Notes: generated by a model from the letters alone, not told the origin. A DNA stretch of 64,000 bases from Pararheinheimera marina (GCF_042654345.1 NZ_JBHSGB010000009.1:88299-152298); one strand, 5' to 3'. Shown: positions 1-9,611, numbered from the stretch's first letter. Numbers and translations are program-made.

Positions 1-1
1 G

Positions 2-1042
2 GATCATTTCGCTGGTGGCACCATTGGCAACACCATTCACAATTATTCGGTACTGGCCGACGATAAGTCGGTGTTATTGGGCGTGATGTCGGCCAATATT
101 AAACTCGGCTCACCGGCCTATCATTACCTCTGTCACACCTCCAGCAAAGTGGATATGAACCATCTGCAAGGCGTGCCTGGTGATGTCGGCCGTGGTATCA
201 CTTTGGTGACCCCGGATGGAGAGCGCACCTTTGTGATTGACCCCAGTGATATGGACGAGTTGGCACCAAACCATATTCCAACCGACATTATCAGCAAAGC
301 CGCTGCTGTGGTGGCCAGCGCTTATCCGCTGCGTGCCACCGCCAAACCAATTCAGCAGGCGATGCTGAAAATGCTCAATGATGCCAAAGCCGCTGATGTG
401 CCTGTGGTGATGAGCCTCGGCACCAAACATCTGGTGCAGGAACACAAAGCGCTGATCCGTGACACTCTGGCCAGTTATGTGAATATTCTGGCGATGAATG
501 AACAGGAAGCCGAAGCGCTGACTGGCTTTGCTGATCCGCTGCAGGCCGCTGAAGCCGCGTTGGACTACGTTGACATGGTGCTGCTGACCGCAGGCCCAGA
601 AGGCTTGTATCTGTGTGGTTACACCGATGCGCAGGCAAAACGGGAAACCACCAACCCAATCAAGTCAGGCGCTTTGCCTGATTACAATGAATTTGAATTC
701 AGCCGGCCTATGCAGAAAAAAGACTGTGTTGAACCCGTGAAGGTGTATTCGCATATCGACCCGTATTTGGGCGGGCCTGAGCGTATTAAAAACACCAACG
801 GTGCTGGGGACGGTGCTCTGGCAGCCATTCTGCATGACATAGCGGCGAATCACTTCCACCGTCAAACGTTGCCGCTGTCGAGCAAACATGAGTTGCCTTA
901 CCTCGCGTATTCGTCCTTTGCGCAGATCTGTAAATACGCCAACAGGGTCAGCTACGAAATTCTGGTGCAAAACGCACCGCGTTTATCCAAAGGCTTGCCG
1001 GAAAAAGAAGACAGTCTGGAAGAAAGCTACTGGGAGCGTTAA
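2..1042 (+). CDS. gsk: Inosine/guanosine kinase, 5'-truncated by the window edge
   Basis: PfkB/ribokinase-family nucleoside kinase that phosphorylates inosine and guanosine to IMP and GMP in cytoplasmic purine salvage. The reading frame is open from base 2 (DHFAGGTIGNTIHNYSVLAD), so the N-terminus lies outside the window; about 346 residues are visible against roughly 434 in E. coli Gsk. The PfkB C-terminal signature is clear as NTNGAGDGALAA near position 800, where the Asp is the expected catalytic base. The upstream part carries the GGTIGNT substrate-binding stretch. A rho-independent terminator follows at 1076. Identification rests on resemblance to Gsk along the whole visible length. Confidence 0.9.
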   Translation, partial: DHFAGGTIGNTIHNYSVLADDKSVLLGVMSANIKLGSPAYHYLCHTSSKVDMNHLQGVPGDVGRGITLVTPDGERTFVIDPSDMDELAPNHIPTDIISKAAAVVASAYPLRATAKPIQQAMLKMLNDAKAADVPVVMSLGTKHLVQEHKALIRDTLASYVNILAMNEQEAEALTGFADPLQAAEAALDYVDMVLLTAGPEGLYLCGYTDAQAKRETTNPIKSGALPDYNEFEFSRPMQKKDCVEPVKVYSHIDPYLGGPERIKNTNGAGDGALAAILHDIAANHFHRQTLPLSSKHELPYLAYSSFAQICKYANRVSYEILVQNAPRLSKGLPEKEDSLEESYWER

Positions 1043-1075
1043 GTTCAGTTAAGTTCTGTAACAAAAAATGTAGAG

Positions 1076-1102
1076 AAAAGGCTGGTACTCCCGGCCTTTT
1101 TC
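1076..1102 (+). terminator. Rho-independent terminator after gsk
   Basis: AAAAGGCTGG and CCGGCCTTTT form a 10-bp stem with one T-G pair around the loop TACTC, ending in a T run. It sits 34 bases after the gsk stop codon. Confidence 0.75.
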
Positions 1103-1143
1103 ATTAGGATCAGCGGCAGATTTGTTAGGGAAACTACGAACGG

Positions 1144-3399
1144 ATGATGCGGTTACAGATTTCGGCTTACCTGCTGGCGTTATGTTGCTCCAGTGCGGCC
1201 TGGGCGCAATGGGCCATTCCAAAAACAACTGAGCAGGTACAGGTTGATGGCCAGCTGAACGAAGCACTCTGGCAGCAAGCCAGCCAAGTGCAACTGACCA
1301 TCAACAGCTGGCCGTCTGAAAACACCCCGGCGCCGGTGCAAACCGAAGCGCTGCTGATCGAAAACGGCGAGTATTTCTACCTGGCGTTTCTGGCGAAAGA
1401 CCCGGATCCCAGCCAAATCCGCGCTTATTTAACCGACAGAGACAAGGTTTGGGATCATGATTTAGTCGGCGTCAAAATAGACACCTACAACGACTCCAAG
1501 CTGGCTTATCAGTTTTTCGTCAATCCGCTGGGGGTGCAGGCCGATGCCATCGAAAACGAAATGACCCGCAGTGAAAGCGACAGCTGGGATGCTATCTGGT
1601 ACAGCGCCGGCCATGCCACGGCGGACGGTTATCAGGTCGAAATCGCCATACCGCTGCGTTTACTGAATTTTAATGAGCAACTGGCGGAACAAAATTGGCG
1701 CATTGAGCTGGTGCGTTATTATCCACGCGACCTGAAACACCGGCTATCCAGCAACCGGATTGAACGCTCGAATCCATGCTGGATTTGCCAGATGACGCCG
1801 GCGACAGGTTTTGCCGGAGCCAAACAAGGCAATCATCTGGCGTTGGTGCCTTCGGTGGTGACAGGGCGGTCAGAGCAGCGTGACCCAGCCAGCCATTCCG
1901 ACTGGCAGGGGGAGTCTGATACGGCCGCCAGTCTGGATCTGAAATGGGGTATTACACCGGATATTAACCTCAACGCCACCATCAACCCGGATTTCTCTCA
2001 GGTGGAAGCCGATGTGGCTCAGCTGTCCGCCAACGATCCTTTTGCATTGTTTTATGCCGAGAAGCGGGCTTTTTTCCTGGATAACCAGGATTACTTCAGC
2101 TCGCCGCTTGATTTGGTTTACACCCGTAATATTGCGTCGCCCGATCTCGGAGCGCGATTGACAGGCCGGGCCGGGCAGCAGTCCTTTGCTTTTTTTGCCA
2201 CTGACGACAGCCAGACCACCTTTTTTGTGCCGGGTAATTTAGGTTCGGATGTGGCGGTGCTGGCGGAACAAAGCAAAAACGCAGTACTGAGGTACAGGTA
2301 TGATCTGAGCGCGGATCTCTCACTTGGCTGGATCAGCACGCTACGGCAAAGTGACAGCTACCACAATTACCTGCACGGTGTGGACCTGAAATACCAATTT
2401 ACGCCGCAGGACAAACTGCAGCTGCAGTATTTGTATGCCGATTCTGCGTACCCCACAGAGCTCAGGGACAGTTATGCCGGTTCGGAAGCTGGGCTACGTT
2501 TGGCTGAAGACTTATCCGATCCGGCATTTTTCCTGAACTTTGAGCATGATGACGGTGCCTGGTTCTGGTACACCGAGCTGTTGCAATTGGACCAGGAGTT
2601 CCGGGCCGATATGGGCTATATGCCGCAGACTGATTACCGCAAGGCAGTGCAGGGGCTGGGGTACAACTGGTTCTCGTCAGATCATTGGTGGAACCGGGCC
2701 AGTCTGGCCGGCGACTGGGATATCAGTCACAACAGCGCAGGCGAGCTGTTGGAAAAAGAATTGGAAATGGCGGCTGAGCTGTGGGGGCCTCAACAAAGTT
2801 ACTTCGAGTTGTCGCTGATAGACCGCGACAAAGTGGGGCCGCGGCATAATGCCGACTCGCTGGCCATAGACGGCAATACCGACCTGTTTAATGAACAGCT
2901 GCTTGGGCTCTGGCTCGAGTTCAGGCCCTGGCCTCAGCTCTTTGGCGCTGTTTGGTTGGAAGCTGGTGATGCCATTGACTATCGCAACAATCGACTGGCT
3001 TCTTTCACTGAAATCGCTCCGGAGCTGGGCTGGAATGCCAGTACTCACTTACGTATAGATGTACGTCATACGTACAGGGGAATGACGACCGGCGGTGCTG
3101 AAATTTTTACTGCTAACCTGACCGATCTGCGGTTCAGCTACCAGTTTTCGGTGCAAAGCCAGCTGCGGTTAACCTTGATTTACAACGACTTGCAGCAAAA
3201 CCCAGAGACCAACCCGGGTTTAACTCAGCAGCGGGATCGCAGCCTGGGCTCGCAGCTGCTGTATTCGTACAAGTTGAACCCACAAACCTTGTTATACGCA
3301 GGTTACAGCGATAATGCGGTGCAGGACGATCAATTAACCAGTCTGGAACGGGACAGTCGATCGGTATTTATGAAGTTCAGTTATGCGTTTTTGCTGTAA
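1144..3399 (+). CDS. DUF5916-type outer-membrane protein with N-terminal CBM9-like domain
   Basis: A 751-residue exported protein. Residues 1-21 form a signal peptide (hydrophobic stretch ending AAWAQ). Residues about 25-190 look like the CBM9-like beta-sandwich found in DUF5916 proteins (VDGQLNEALWQQA near the start, then FFVNPLGVQADAIENE). The rest is rich in alternating aromatic and polar strands and ends YAFLL, as expected for an outer-membrane beta-barrel. DUF5916 proteins have no settled function; links to polysaccharide or peptide metabolism are only contextual. Two ATG codons lie in tandem at 1144 and 1147; either may be the start. It is monocistronic between the gsk terminator and a shared terminator with srmB. 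Confidence 0.72.
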   Translation: MMRLQISAYLLALCCSSAAWAQWAIPKTTEQVQVDGQLNEALWQQASQVQLTINSWPSENTPAPVQTEALLIENGEYFYLAFLAKDPDPSQIRAYLTDRDKVWDHDLVGVKIDTYNDSKLAYQFFVNPLGVQADAIENEMTRSESDSWDAIWYSAGHATADGYQVEIAIPLRLLNFNEQLAEQNWRIELVRYYPRDLKHRLSSNRIERSNPCWICQMTPATGFAGAKQGNHLALVPSVVTGRSEQRDPASHSDWQGESDTAASLDLKWGITPDINLNATINPDFSQVEADVAQLSANDPFALFYAEKRAFFLDNQDYFSSPLDLVYTRNIASPDLGARLTGRAGQQSFAFFATDDSQTTFFVPGNLGSDVAVLAEQSKNAVLRYRYDLSADLSLGWISTLRQSDSYHNYLHGVDLKYQFTPQDKLQLQYLYADSAYPTELRDSYAGSEAGLRLAEDLSDPAFFLNFEHDDGAWFWYTELLQLDQEFRADMGYMPQTDYRKAVQGLGYNWFSSDHWWNRASLAGDWDISHNSAGELLEKELEMAAELWGPQQSYFELSLIDRDKVGPRHNADSLAIDGNTDLFNEQLLGLWLEFRPWPQLFGAVWLEAGDAIDYRNNRLASFTEIAPELGWNASTHLRIDVRHTYRGMTTGGAEIFTANLTDLRFSYQFSVQSQLRLTLIYNDLQQNPETNPGLTQQRDRSLGSQLLYSYKLNPQTLLYAGYSDNAVQDDQLTSLERDSRSVFMKFSYAFLL

Positions 3400-3429
3400 C
3401 CACAGCAAGAGCAGTACCTAATTAAACAA

Positions 3430-3453
3430 CAACGCAGCCTTCAGGCTGCGTTG
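3430..3453. terminator. Bidirectional terminator between converging genes
   Basis: Hairpin with 5' arm CAACGCAGCC, loop TTCA and 3' arm GGCTGCGTTG, a perfect 10-bp stem between the DUF5916 gene (+) and srmB (-). Flanking T/A runs are short, so efficiency is uncertain. Confidence 0.6.
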
Positions 3454-3466
3454 CTATAGAGTGAGA

Positions 3467-4726
3467 TCAGGCTTTCGCTTTGGCGGCTTTTTTCAGCGCC
3501 TTTTTCTTGGCGGCTGTTTTCGGCTTTTTCTTTTTGGTCGGCGGGCTGGCTTCTTTGTGTTTGGGTCGTAAACCTTCAATCACCCGGCGTTTCAGTGCCT
3601 GCTCTGTGTAGCGTTCAATTTTACCGACAGCGCCAATATCGTGCGCTTCGACCAATGAGATGGCGGTGCCTTTTTTGCCGGCCCGGCCAGTACGGCCAAT
3701 CCGGTGTACATAGACATCCGCTGTTCGTGGCATATCGTAGTTGATGACATGGGTAATATCGTCGATGTCCAGGCCACGGGCCGCTACGTCTGTCGCGACC
3801 AGAATACGGACTTTGCCTTCACTGAAGGCTGCAACAGCGGCCTGGCGTTTGTCTTGTGGCATTTCGCCTTGCAGCCAGTTACAACGCAGGTCGGCACTTT
3901 GCAGCTGACCAGTTAACGTGGCCAGGCGTTCACGGGTTTTCACAAAAACAATGGCCTTTTTCACATCCTCTTGCTTGAGAAGATGAACCAGTAATGCCAG
4001 TTTGTGCGCGGCATCATCGGCCAAATGGATCCACTGGGTGATTTTGCCGCGCTCACGGCGTGGCGGATCGGCTTCCAGTTGCAGCGGTTCTTTCAGGGCC
4101 CGCTCGGCAAAACGGCGGATACCTATGCCTTCCAGGGTGGCGGAAAACAACAAGGTCTGGCGACGGCGTTTGGCTTCGTCGATGATGCGGTTCATTTCGC
4201 CGACAAAACCCATATCCAGCATGCGGTCGGCTTCGTCGAGGATCAGCACTTCGACTTCATCCGCCATAAAGGTTTCGTTATCCAGGTACTCAATAAGACG
4301 CCCAGGCGTCGCCACCAGAATGTCGTTGTTTTTCGTCAGGGTTTCTTTGTGGCTGCCGTAGTTCACGCCGCCGGTGATCACGCCGGCATGTAAGTCGGTG
4401 CCGGCAATCAGCTGCTGCGCCTGCTCAAAAACCTGGTAGGCCAGTTCGCGGGTAGGCGTCATGATCAGCACGCGGGCAAAACCCGGGTCGCGACGTGGGA
4501 AATCCAACAGGTACTGAATTGCTGGCAGTAAAAAGGCCAGGGTTTTGCCTGTTCCTGTCGGTGCGCTGGCCAGCAGGTCCCGACCTTCCAACGCACCGGG
4601 AATAGCCAGTTGCTGAATGCTGGTTGCTTCTTTAAAACCGGCTTTTTGCAGGGCCTGTTCCAGTTCGGGTGCTAAATCAAATACAGAAAAAAGTACTTTT
4701 TCCTGTGTTGGAAGTGTCTCAGTCAA
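3467..4726 (-). CDS. srmB: DEAD-box ATP-dependent RNA helicase SrmB
   Basis: Cytoplasmic RNA helicase that in E. coli assists early 50S ribosome assembly. All family motifs are present in order: Q-motif region (EATSIQQLAIP), Walker A (ASAPTGTGKT), PTRELA, DEAD in VLILDEADRMLD, SAT, and motif VI HRIGRTGRAG, followed by a lysine-rich tail of about 30 residues. Length of 419 aa fits. The start is TTG, chosen because AAGGAA lies eight bases upstream. It is divergent from trmN, the same arrangement as srmB/yfiC in E. coli, which supports SrmB over other DEAD-box paralogues. Confidence 0.9.
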   Translation of the reverse strand: MTETLPTQEKVLFSVFDLAPELEQALQKAGFKEATSIQQLAIPGALEGRDLLASAPTGTGKTLAFLLPAIQYLLDFPRRDPGFARVLIMTPTRELAYQVFEQAQQLIAGTDLHAGVITGGVNYGSHKETLTKNNDILVATPGRLIEYLDNETFMADEVEVLILDEADRMLDMGFVGEMNRIIDEAKRRRQTLLFSATLEGIGIRRFAERALKEPLQLEADPPRRERGKITQWIHLADDAAHKLALLVHLLKQEDVKKAIVFVKTRERLATLTGQLQSADLRCNWLQGEMPQDKRQAAVAAFSEGKVRILVATDVAARGLDIDDITHVINYDMPRTADVYVHRIGRTGRAGKKGTAISLVEAHDIGAVGKIERYTEQALKRRVIEGLRPKHKEASPPTKKKKPKTAAKKKALKKAAKAKA

Positions 4727-4810
4727 ACTCTGTTCCTTCTTTGGCAGACTGTCGGCTGACAGTCGTTAGGTATTCTTTTACACTGGCGGTTTTCCGGCGC
4801 AGGGCCTGTG

Positions 4811-5548
4811 ATGAACCAGGGATTTCGTTGTAAAGAATTTTTTGTTGCCCATGATCTGTGTGCCATGAAAGTGAGCACGGACTCACTGCTACTGGGCGCC
4901 TGGCTCGCCTTACCTGCCAAGCCGGAGCCTGTCACTATGCTCGATATTGGTTGTGGCAGTGGTTTGCTTTCATTGATGTTGGCTCAGCGTTCGGCAAAAT
5001 CCTGCATGCAGTATCACATTGACGCGGTGGAAATTGACTCCATGGCTGCGATGCAGGCCGGGCAGAATGTGCAGGCCAGCCCCTGGGCACCTCAGATCAA
5101 GGTGATTCAGGCGGATATTCTAACCTATGCCAAAGCGGATCACCATGTTGCGGCGTATCAGCTGCTGGTCTGCAACCCGCCTTATTTTGAGAACAGCCTT
5201 AAATCAGAAGAGAGCAGGCGGGCACAGGCCCGCCATACCGACACTTTGCCGCTGCATTCTTTACTGCAGGTAAGTGCCCACTTAGCAGCACCGGACGCGA
5301 GTTTGGCGCTGGTGCTGCCAGCCGCAGTTGCGGGGGCTTTTCAAACCAACGCCGGGCAGTTTGGCTGGCATTTGCAGCGCTGCTGTCAGATCAGCGAAAA
5401 CGCTGACAAGCCGGTAAAATTGTCACTGATGCAATTTAGCCGCCTGCCGGTTAGCCCTGAATGCACAAGCTTGTTGATCCGGGATACCGATGGCCAGTAC
5501 AGTCAGACCTACCGACATTTATTGGCCGACTTTTACCTGAAATTCTGA
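4811..5548 (+). CDS. trmN: tRNA1(Val) (adenine(37)-N6)-methyltransferase
   Basis: SAM-dependent methyltransferase (YfiC/TrmN6) modifying A37 of tRNA-Val. It has the Rossmann SAM motif (MLDIGCGSGLLSLML) and the N6-adenine methylase motif NPPYF (VCNPPYFENSLKS). I place the start at the ATG at 4811, six bases after AGGG; an in-frame GTG at 4808 is an alternative. The N-terminal KEFFVAHDLCAMKVSTDSLLLGAW matches the family. Divergent from srmB and directly abutting ycaQ (stop TGA then ATG with no gap), so the two are probably translationally coupled. Confidence 0.9.
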   Translation: MNQGFRCKEFFVAHDLCAMKVSTDSLLLGAWLALPAKPEPVTMLDIGCGSGLLSLMLAQRSAKSCMQYHIDAVEIDSMAAMQAGQNVQASPWAPQIKVIQADILTYAKADHHVAAYQLLVCNPPYFENSLKSEESRRAQARHTDTLPLHSLLQVSAHLAAPDASLALVLPAAVAGAFQTNAGQFGWHLQRCCQISENADKPVKLSLMQFSRLPVSPECTSLLIRDTDGQYSQTYRHLLADFYLKF

Positions 5549-6730
5549 ATGAAAACAGTCTCCAGCCCATTCAGCCCACAAGAGTTACGCCAGTTGGTGT
5601 TGCAGCAGCAGGGCTTACTCAAACCTCAACAAGGCAAGGGCGCGGTGGCGCGGGTTGTCAGTCAGCTGGGGTATGTGCAGATCGATTCCATCAATGTGGT
5701 GGAACGTGCGCATCACCATGTGTTGTTCAACCGGGTGCGGCGTTACCGTCCTGAGTTACTGAGCCAGGCCTGTGAGCAGCAAGAGCTGTTTGAGTACTGG
5801 GCGCATGCGGCGGCATTTTTACCTATGGCCGATTTTCGTTTCAGCCTGCAGCGCAAAATGCCACTGCGCGACGGGGCGACCCACTGGTTTAACCCTGAAC
5901 AAGAGTTGATGCAGCAGATCCTGCGTACCATAGCGACACAAGGCGCTTTGCCTGGGCGGTTTTTTACCGAAGCCGGAAGCAGTCAGGGCGGCTGGTGGAA
6001 CTGGCAACCGGCGAAACAAGCATTGGAGCAGCTGTTTATGCAGGGGCATCTGTCGGTGCTGCGCCAGGGCAACTTTCAAAAGCTGTATGAGCTGACAGAC
6101 CGTTTATATCCGCACAGCCTTGAAATGCAGGCACCATCGGAGCAGGAATTTGCTGAGCACTTAATAGAACGTACGCTGCAAAGCCAGGCGGTGGCCACTG
6201 CCGCGCAGATTTGTTATTTACGCAAGAACTGCAAAGCCCAGGTGCAGCAGGTGCTGACCGCTGCGGTGCAAGCAGGGAGGTTGTGCAGTTTTGTTCAGGA
6301 TGGGCAGAGCTACTATTATTCGCCCCAGTTAGTACTCACTGACAAAGTGCCGGACAAAGTCTGGTTGTTATCGCCTTTTGATAACCTGGTGATCCAGCGT
6401 GATCGTTTGCGTCAGTTGTTCAACTTTGATTATCAGATTGAAGTCTATGTCCCGGCAGAGAAACGCAAAGTTGGCTATTACAGCTTGCCTATTTTGTACC
6501 GGGACCGCTTTGTTGGTCAGGTCGATGTCAAAGCTGAGCGCAAGTTGGAGGTGCTGACACTGCAGCATCTGGTGATAGAGCCGGGTATCCGACTGACCGA
6601 AGGCTTGCGACACGCCTTGGTCAAGGCGCTGCGGAGTTATGCAGACTTTAATCAGTGCACTGAGCTGGCGTTAAAAAAAGCCAGCCCAGAGTTGCGGCAA
6701 TGGTTAATGCCTGCGTTGGCAGAGCGCTGA
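5549..6730 (+). CDS. ycaQ: YcaQ-family winged-helix DNA glycosylase
   Basis: A 393-residue protein of the HTH_42/YcaQ (AlkZ-like) family. E. coli YcaQ is a DNA glycosylase that unhooks interstrand crosslinks. Visible family features are the N-terminal LRQLVLQQQGL helix, the QIDSINVVERAHHHVLFNRV segment, and the conserved FEYWAHAAAFLPMADF block that holds catalytic-region residues in the family. It starts immediately after the trmN stop. A terminator hairpin follows. Function is transferred from the family. Confidence 0.82.
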   Translation: MKTVSSPFSPQELRQLVLQQQGLLKPQQGKGAVARVVSQLGYVQIDSINVVERAHHHVLFNRVRRYRPELLSQACEQQELFEYWAHAAAFLPMADFRFSLQRKMPLRDGATHWFNPEQELMQQILRTIATQGALPGRFFTEAGSSQGGWWNWQPAKQALEQLFMQGHLSVLRQGNFQKLYELTDRLYPHSLEMQAPSEQEFAEHLIERTLQSQAVATAAQICYLRKNCKAQVQQVLTAAVQAGRLCSFVQDGQSYYYSPQLVLTDKVPDKVWLLSPFDNLVIQRDRLRQLFNFDYQIEVYVPAEKRKVGYYSLPILYRDRFVGQVDVKAERKLEVLTLQHLVIEPGIRLTEGLRHALVKALRSYADFNQCTELALKKASPELRQWLMPALAER

Positions 6731-6742
6731 CAAGGGCAAAGA

Positions 6743-6766
6743 CAAAGGGGAAGCCCCTTTGGTTTT
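6743..6766. terminator. Terminator hairpin between ycaQ and yqhA
   Basis: CAAAGGGG, loop AAG, CCCCTTTG, then GTTTT. It lies between converging genes and probably serves ycaQ; the yqhA stop is only a few bases beyond. Confidence 0.6.
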
Positions 6767-6770
6767 GCCG

Positions 6771-7280
6771 TCAGAAGTTTTCTTTGCGACCAGATTCTTT
6801 GGTAATTTTATCCAGATAACCCATAGCAAAAGCAGATACCACAAAGGTCATATGGATCAGCAGATACCACATGATTTTGTCGTTTTCGATGTTTTGGGTG
6901 TCCATGAAAATTTTCAGCAAGTGGATGGAGCTGATGGCCACAATTGAGGCCGCCACTTTGTTTTTCAGTGAGTTGGAATCCAGTTTGCCGAGCCAGCTCA
7001 GTTTATCGCCATCGCCGTCCACATCCAGTCTGGAAACGAAATTTTCATAGCCAGAGAACATCACCATCACGATCAGACCGCCGACCAATGAAATATCAAT
7101 CAGTGACAACACCACCAATATTAAATCCACTTCCTTCATACTGAAAATAATCGGAATAATGTGGAACACTTCCTGAAAAAATTTCAGGCCAAGCGCCAGT
7201 AAAGCCAGGCTTAATCCAAGGTAGATAGGGGCCATCAGCCAGCGGGAGGCGTAGATCAATTTTTCCAGTAGTGTTTCCAT
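6771..7280 (-). CDS. yqhA: UPF0114 inner-membrane protein YqhA
   Basis: A 169-residue protein matching the YqhA/UPF0114 family: METLLEKLIYASRWLMAPIY at the N-terminus, then three to four hydrophobic segments (about residues 15-35, 50-75, 105-125 and 135-155), with a charged middle stretch (LDVDGDGDKLSW). The start has AGGA seven bases upstream. No function is established for the family. It stands alone on this strand. Confidence 0.85.
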   Translation of the reverse strand: METLLEKLIYASRWLMAPIYLGLSLALLALGLKFFQEVFHIIPIIFSMKEVDLILVVLSLIDISLVGGLIVMVMFSGYENFVSRLDVDGDGDKLSWLGKLDSNSLKNKVAASIVAISSIHLLKIFMDTQNIENDKIMWYLLIHMTFVVSAFAMGYLDKITKESGRKENF

Positions 7281-7390
7281 GCGAGAGTCCTGTGCTTTAT
7301 TACTTGGGGCATTATGAGGTCAAAGCCCTGAATTTCAAGCAGAGCCTGGGTTTACTTTTGGCAGAAAAACCGCAGAATGGGGCCGTTAAC

Positions 7391-7409
7391 CGCGTGATAC
7401 GCGTTTTTT
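7391..7409 (+). other. Terminator-like hairpin in the leader of the S46 peptidase gene
   Basis: CGCGT, loop GAT, ACGCG, then six T, starting 49 bases before the S46 peptidase ATG. No + strand gene ends just upstream (yqhA is on the other strand), so it is either a leader attenuator or a block to read-through. The stem is only 5 bp. Confidence 0.4.
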
Positions 7410-7439
7410 GCTTCCGGCTTATGGCCAAGGATTTTAATC

Positions 7440-9596
7440 ATGAAAAAAACTCTTCTGACTCTCGCCCTGTCTCTGGCCTCGCTGGCCCAGGCAGATGAAG
7501 GTATGTGGCAACCGCACCAACTCCCGGAGCTGGAAGCGGTGCTCAAAGCCAAAGGATTACAAATTGAGGCTGCAAGTATTGCCCAATTAACGGCGTTTCC
7601 AATGAACGCCGTGATTAGTCTGGGCGGTTGTACTGCGTCTTTCGTATCGCCTCAGGGTCTGGTGGTGACCAACCACCATTGCGCTTATGGCAGCATTCAG
7701 CACAATAGCACGGCGGACAATAACCTGCTGGCCAATGGCTTCCTGGCGACATCCATGGATAAAGAACTGCCAGCAGCTCCGGGAGCCAAAGTTTTCGTGA
7801 CTCAGGAAGTGAGTAACGTGACGCCTGCGATTAATCAGGAACTCAGTCCACAACTAAAGGGCAAAGCCCGCTTCGATAAAATTGATGAACTGCGTAAAAG
7901 CCTGGTAGCGGACTGTGAAACCCCTGGCTATCGCTGCGATGTCTACAGCTTCCATGGCGGGCTGGAGTATTACCTGATCAAACAAATGGAAATCCGCGAT
8001 GTGCGGCTGGTGCATGCACCGGCCAGTGGTGTTGGCAAGTTTGGTGGCGATATCGACAACTGGATGTGGCCTCGCCACACAGGTGATTATTCGTTTTACC
8101 GTGCTTATGTTGGCAAAGACGGTCAGCCGGCTGATTTCAGTGCGGACAATGTGCCTTTTACACCACCTTCTTATTTGAAAGTATCGGCCAAAGGTGTGGC
8201 GGAAAACGATTTTGTGATGGTGATTGGCTACCCTGGCCGCACCAACAGATACAACAGTGCCGCTGATGTGCGCAATCAGTTCACCCAGGTGTTACCTCAG
8301 TCCAAAGCCTACCGAGAGCAAGCCATGGCGGTGATTAAACAGCATGCACCTGAAGGGTCGGAAGCACGGATTAAATACGAAAGTATTTTGGCGGGCCTGG
8401 CCAACTACGCGAAAAACTTTGAAGGCATGATCCAGAGCTACCAGAGTGGCGGCACTCAGCAGCGTAAAGATGAGTTTGAAAAAGTGTTGAACCGCTGGAT
8501 TAAATCCAGCCCGGCCCGTCAGGCGAAATATGCCCCGGCGGTGCGCCAGTTGAACCAACTGGTGGCGCAACAAGCGGAAACTCAGCAGCGCGATCTGGTG
8601 CTGAACTACTTTGGTTATGCTCAGTTGTTCAGCACGGCTGAAAAGTTGTACCGATTGGCGCAAGAACAACAAAAGCCGGATGCAGAACGTGAAACTGGTT
8701 ATCAGCAACGGGATCTGGAGCGTTTTTCTGCGTCGATGAAACGGTTAAGTCGCAGTTTTGATGTCACTGTGGAACAAGAGCTGGCGCTGCATTTCCTGAA
8801 GCAGTATGCGTCCTTGCCCAAAACCCAGCACCTGGCCGCCTTTGACAGCTACTTTGCGCTGGATGGTGCGTTCGACGAAGCGGCTGTGACTGAGAAGCTG
8901 GCTGGCATTTATCAGAACACCAAACTGACCGATGAAGCTGAACGACTGACTTGGATGGGGAAATCTGTCGAGGAATTTAAAGCCAGCACCGACCCGCTGA
9001 TCCAGTTTGCAGTGGCTCTGTATGACAGCCGGATGACCCTGGAGCAAGAGCAAAAAGAACAGGCAGGTTTAATGGCCGTGGCTCGTCCTTTGGTGATGGA
9101 AGCGGTGATCGCTTTTAACAAAAGCCTGGGTAAGCCTGTCTACGCCGATGCCAACAGTACACTGCGGGTGACCTATGGCTCAGTACAGGGGTATTCACCA
9201 AAAGACGCTGTGACCTACCAGCCATTTACCACCACGGCCGGTATTTTACAAAAAGCGACAGGCGTGGAGCCATTTGACGCGCCGAAAGCTCAGCTTGAGG
9301 CCATTAAAGAAGGCGACTTCGGCATCTATAAAAATGCCGCTGGCCAGTTGCCTGTCAACTTCTTAAGTACAGTGGATACCACAGGGGGCAACTCTGGTTC
9401 GCCGACACTAAACGGCAAAGCGGAACTGGTTGGCTTACTGTTTGATGGGGTGATTGAAGGCATTATTGCCAACTGGGATTATGACCCTGCCACCAACCGA
9501 TCCATTCATGTCGATAGCCGTTATATGCTGTGGCAAATGGAAAATGTGGATGGTGCCAGCAATCTGCTTAAAGAAATGAGCATTGTCACTGAGTAA
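7440..9596 (+). CDS. S46-family dipeptidyl-peptidase (DPP7/DPP11 type)
   Basis: Exported serine peptidase that removes dipeptides from the N-terminus of oligopeptides, in the periplasm or at the cell surface. Residues 1-18 are a signal peptide. The chymotrypsin-fold triad can be placed: His80 in TNHHC, Asp216 in PRHTGD, and Ser652 in GGNSGSP. The residue aligning with the family's S1 specificity position (Gly in DPP7, Arg in DPP11) is Gly670 in LLFDGV, which suggests DPP7-like preference for hydrophobic residues; this is inference. Length 718 aa is normal. Monocistronic, with a strong terminator. Confidence 0.88.
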   Translation: MKKTLLTLALSLASLAQADEGMWQPHQLPELEAVLKAKGLQIEAASIAQLTAFPMNAVISLGGCTASFVSPQGLVVTNHHCAYGSIQHNSTADNNLLANGFLATSMDKELPAAPGAKVFVTQEVSNVTPAINQELSPQLKGKARFDKIDELRKSLVADCETPGYRCDVYSFHGGLEYYLIKQMEIRDVRLVHAPASGVGKFGGDIDNWMWPRHTGDYSFYRAYVGKDGQPADFSADNVPFTPPSYLKVSAKGVAENDFVMVIGYPGRTNRYNSAADVRNQFTQVLPQSKAYREQAMAVIKQHAPEGSEARIKYESILAGLANYAKNFEGMIQSYQSGGTQQRKDEFEKVLNRWIKSSPARQAKYAPAVRQLNQLVAQQAETQQRDLVLNYFGYAQLFSTAEKLYRLAQEQQKPDAERETGYQQRDLERFSASMKRLSRSFDVTVEQELALHFLKQYASLPKTQHLAAFDSYFALDGAFDEAAVTEKLAGIYQNTKLTDEAERLTWMGKSVEEFKASTDPLIQFAVALYDSRMTLEQEQKEQAGLMAVARPLVMEAVIAFNKSLGKPVYADANSTLRVTYGSVQGYSPKDAVTYQPFTTTAGILQKATGVEPFDAPKAQLEAIKEGDFGIYKNAAGQLPVNFLSTVDTTGGNSGSPTLNGKAELVGLLFDGVIEGIIANWDYDPATNRSIHVDSRYMLWQMENVDGASNLLKEMSIVTE

Positions 9597-9611
9597 GTGA
9601 TGTGCCATCTG

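Noticed and set aside
110..970. Minus-strand ORFs opposite gsk and similar long antisense ORFs across alaS, ffh, argS and clpB
   Set aside because: Shadow frames of strongly conserved genes, with no recognisable protein family content.
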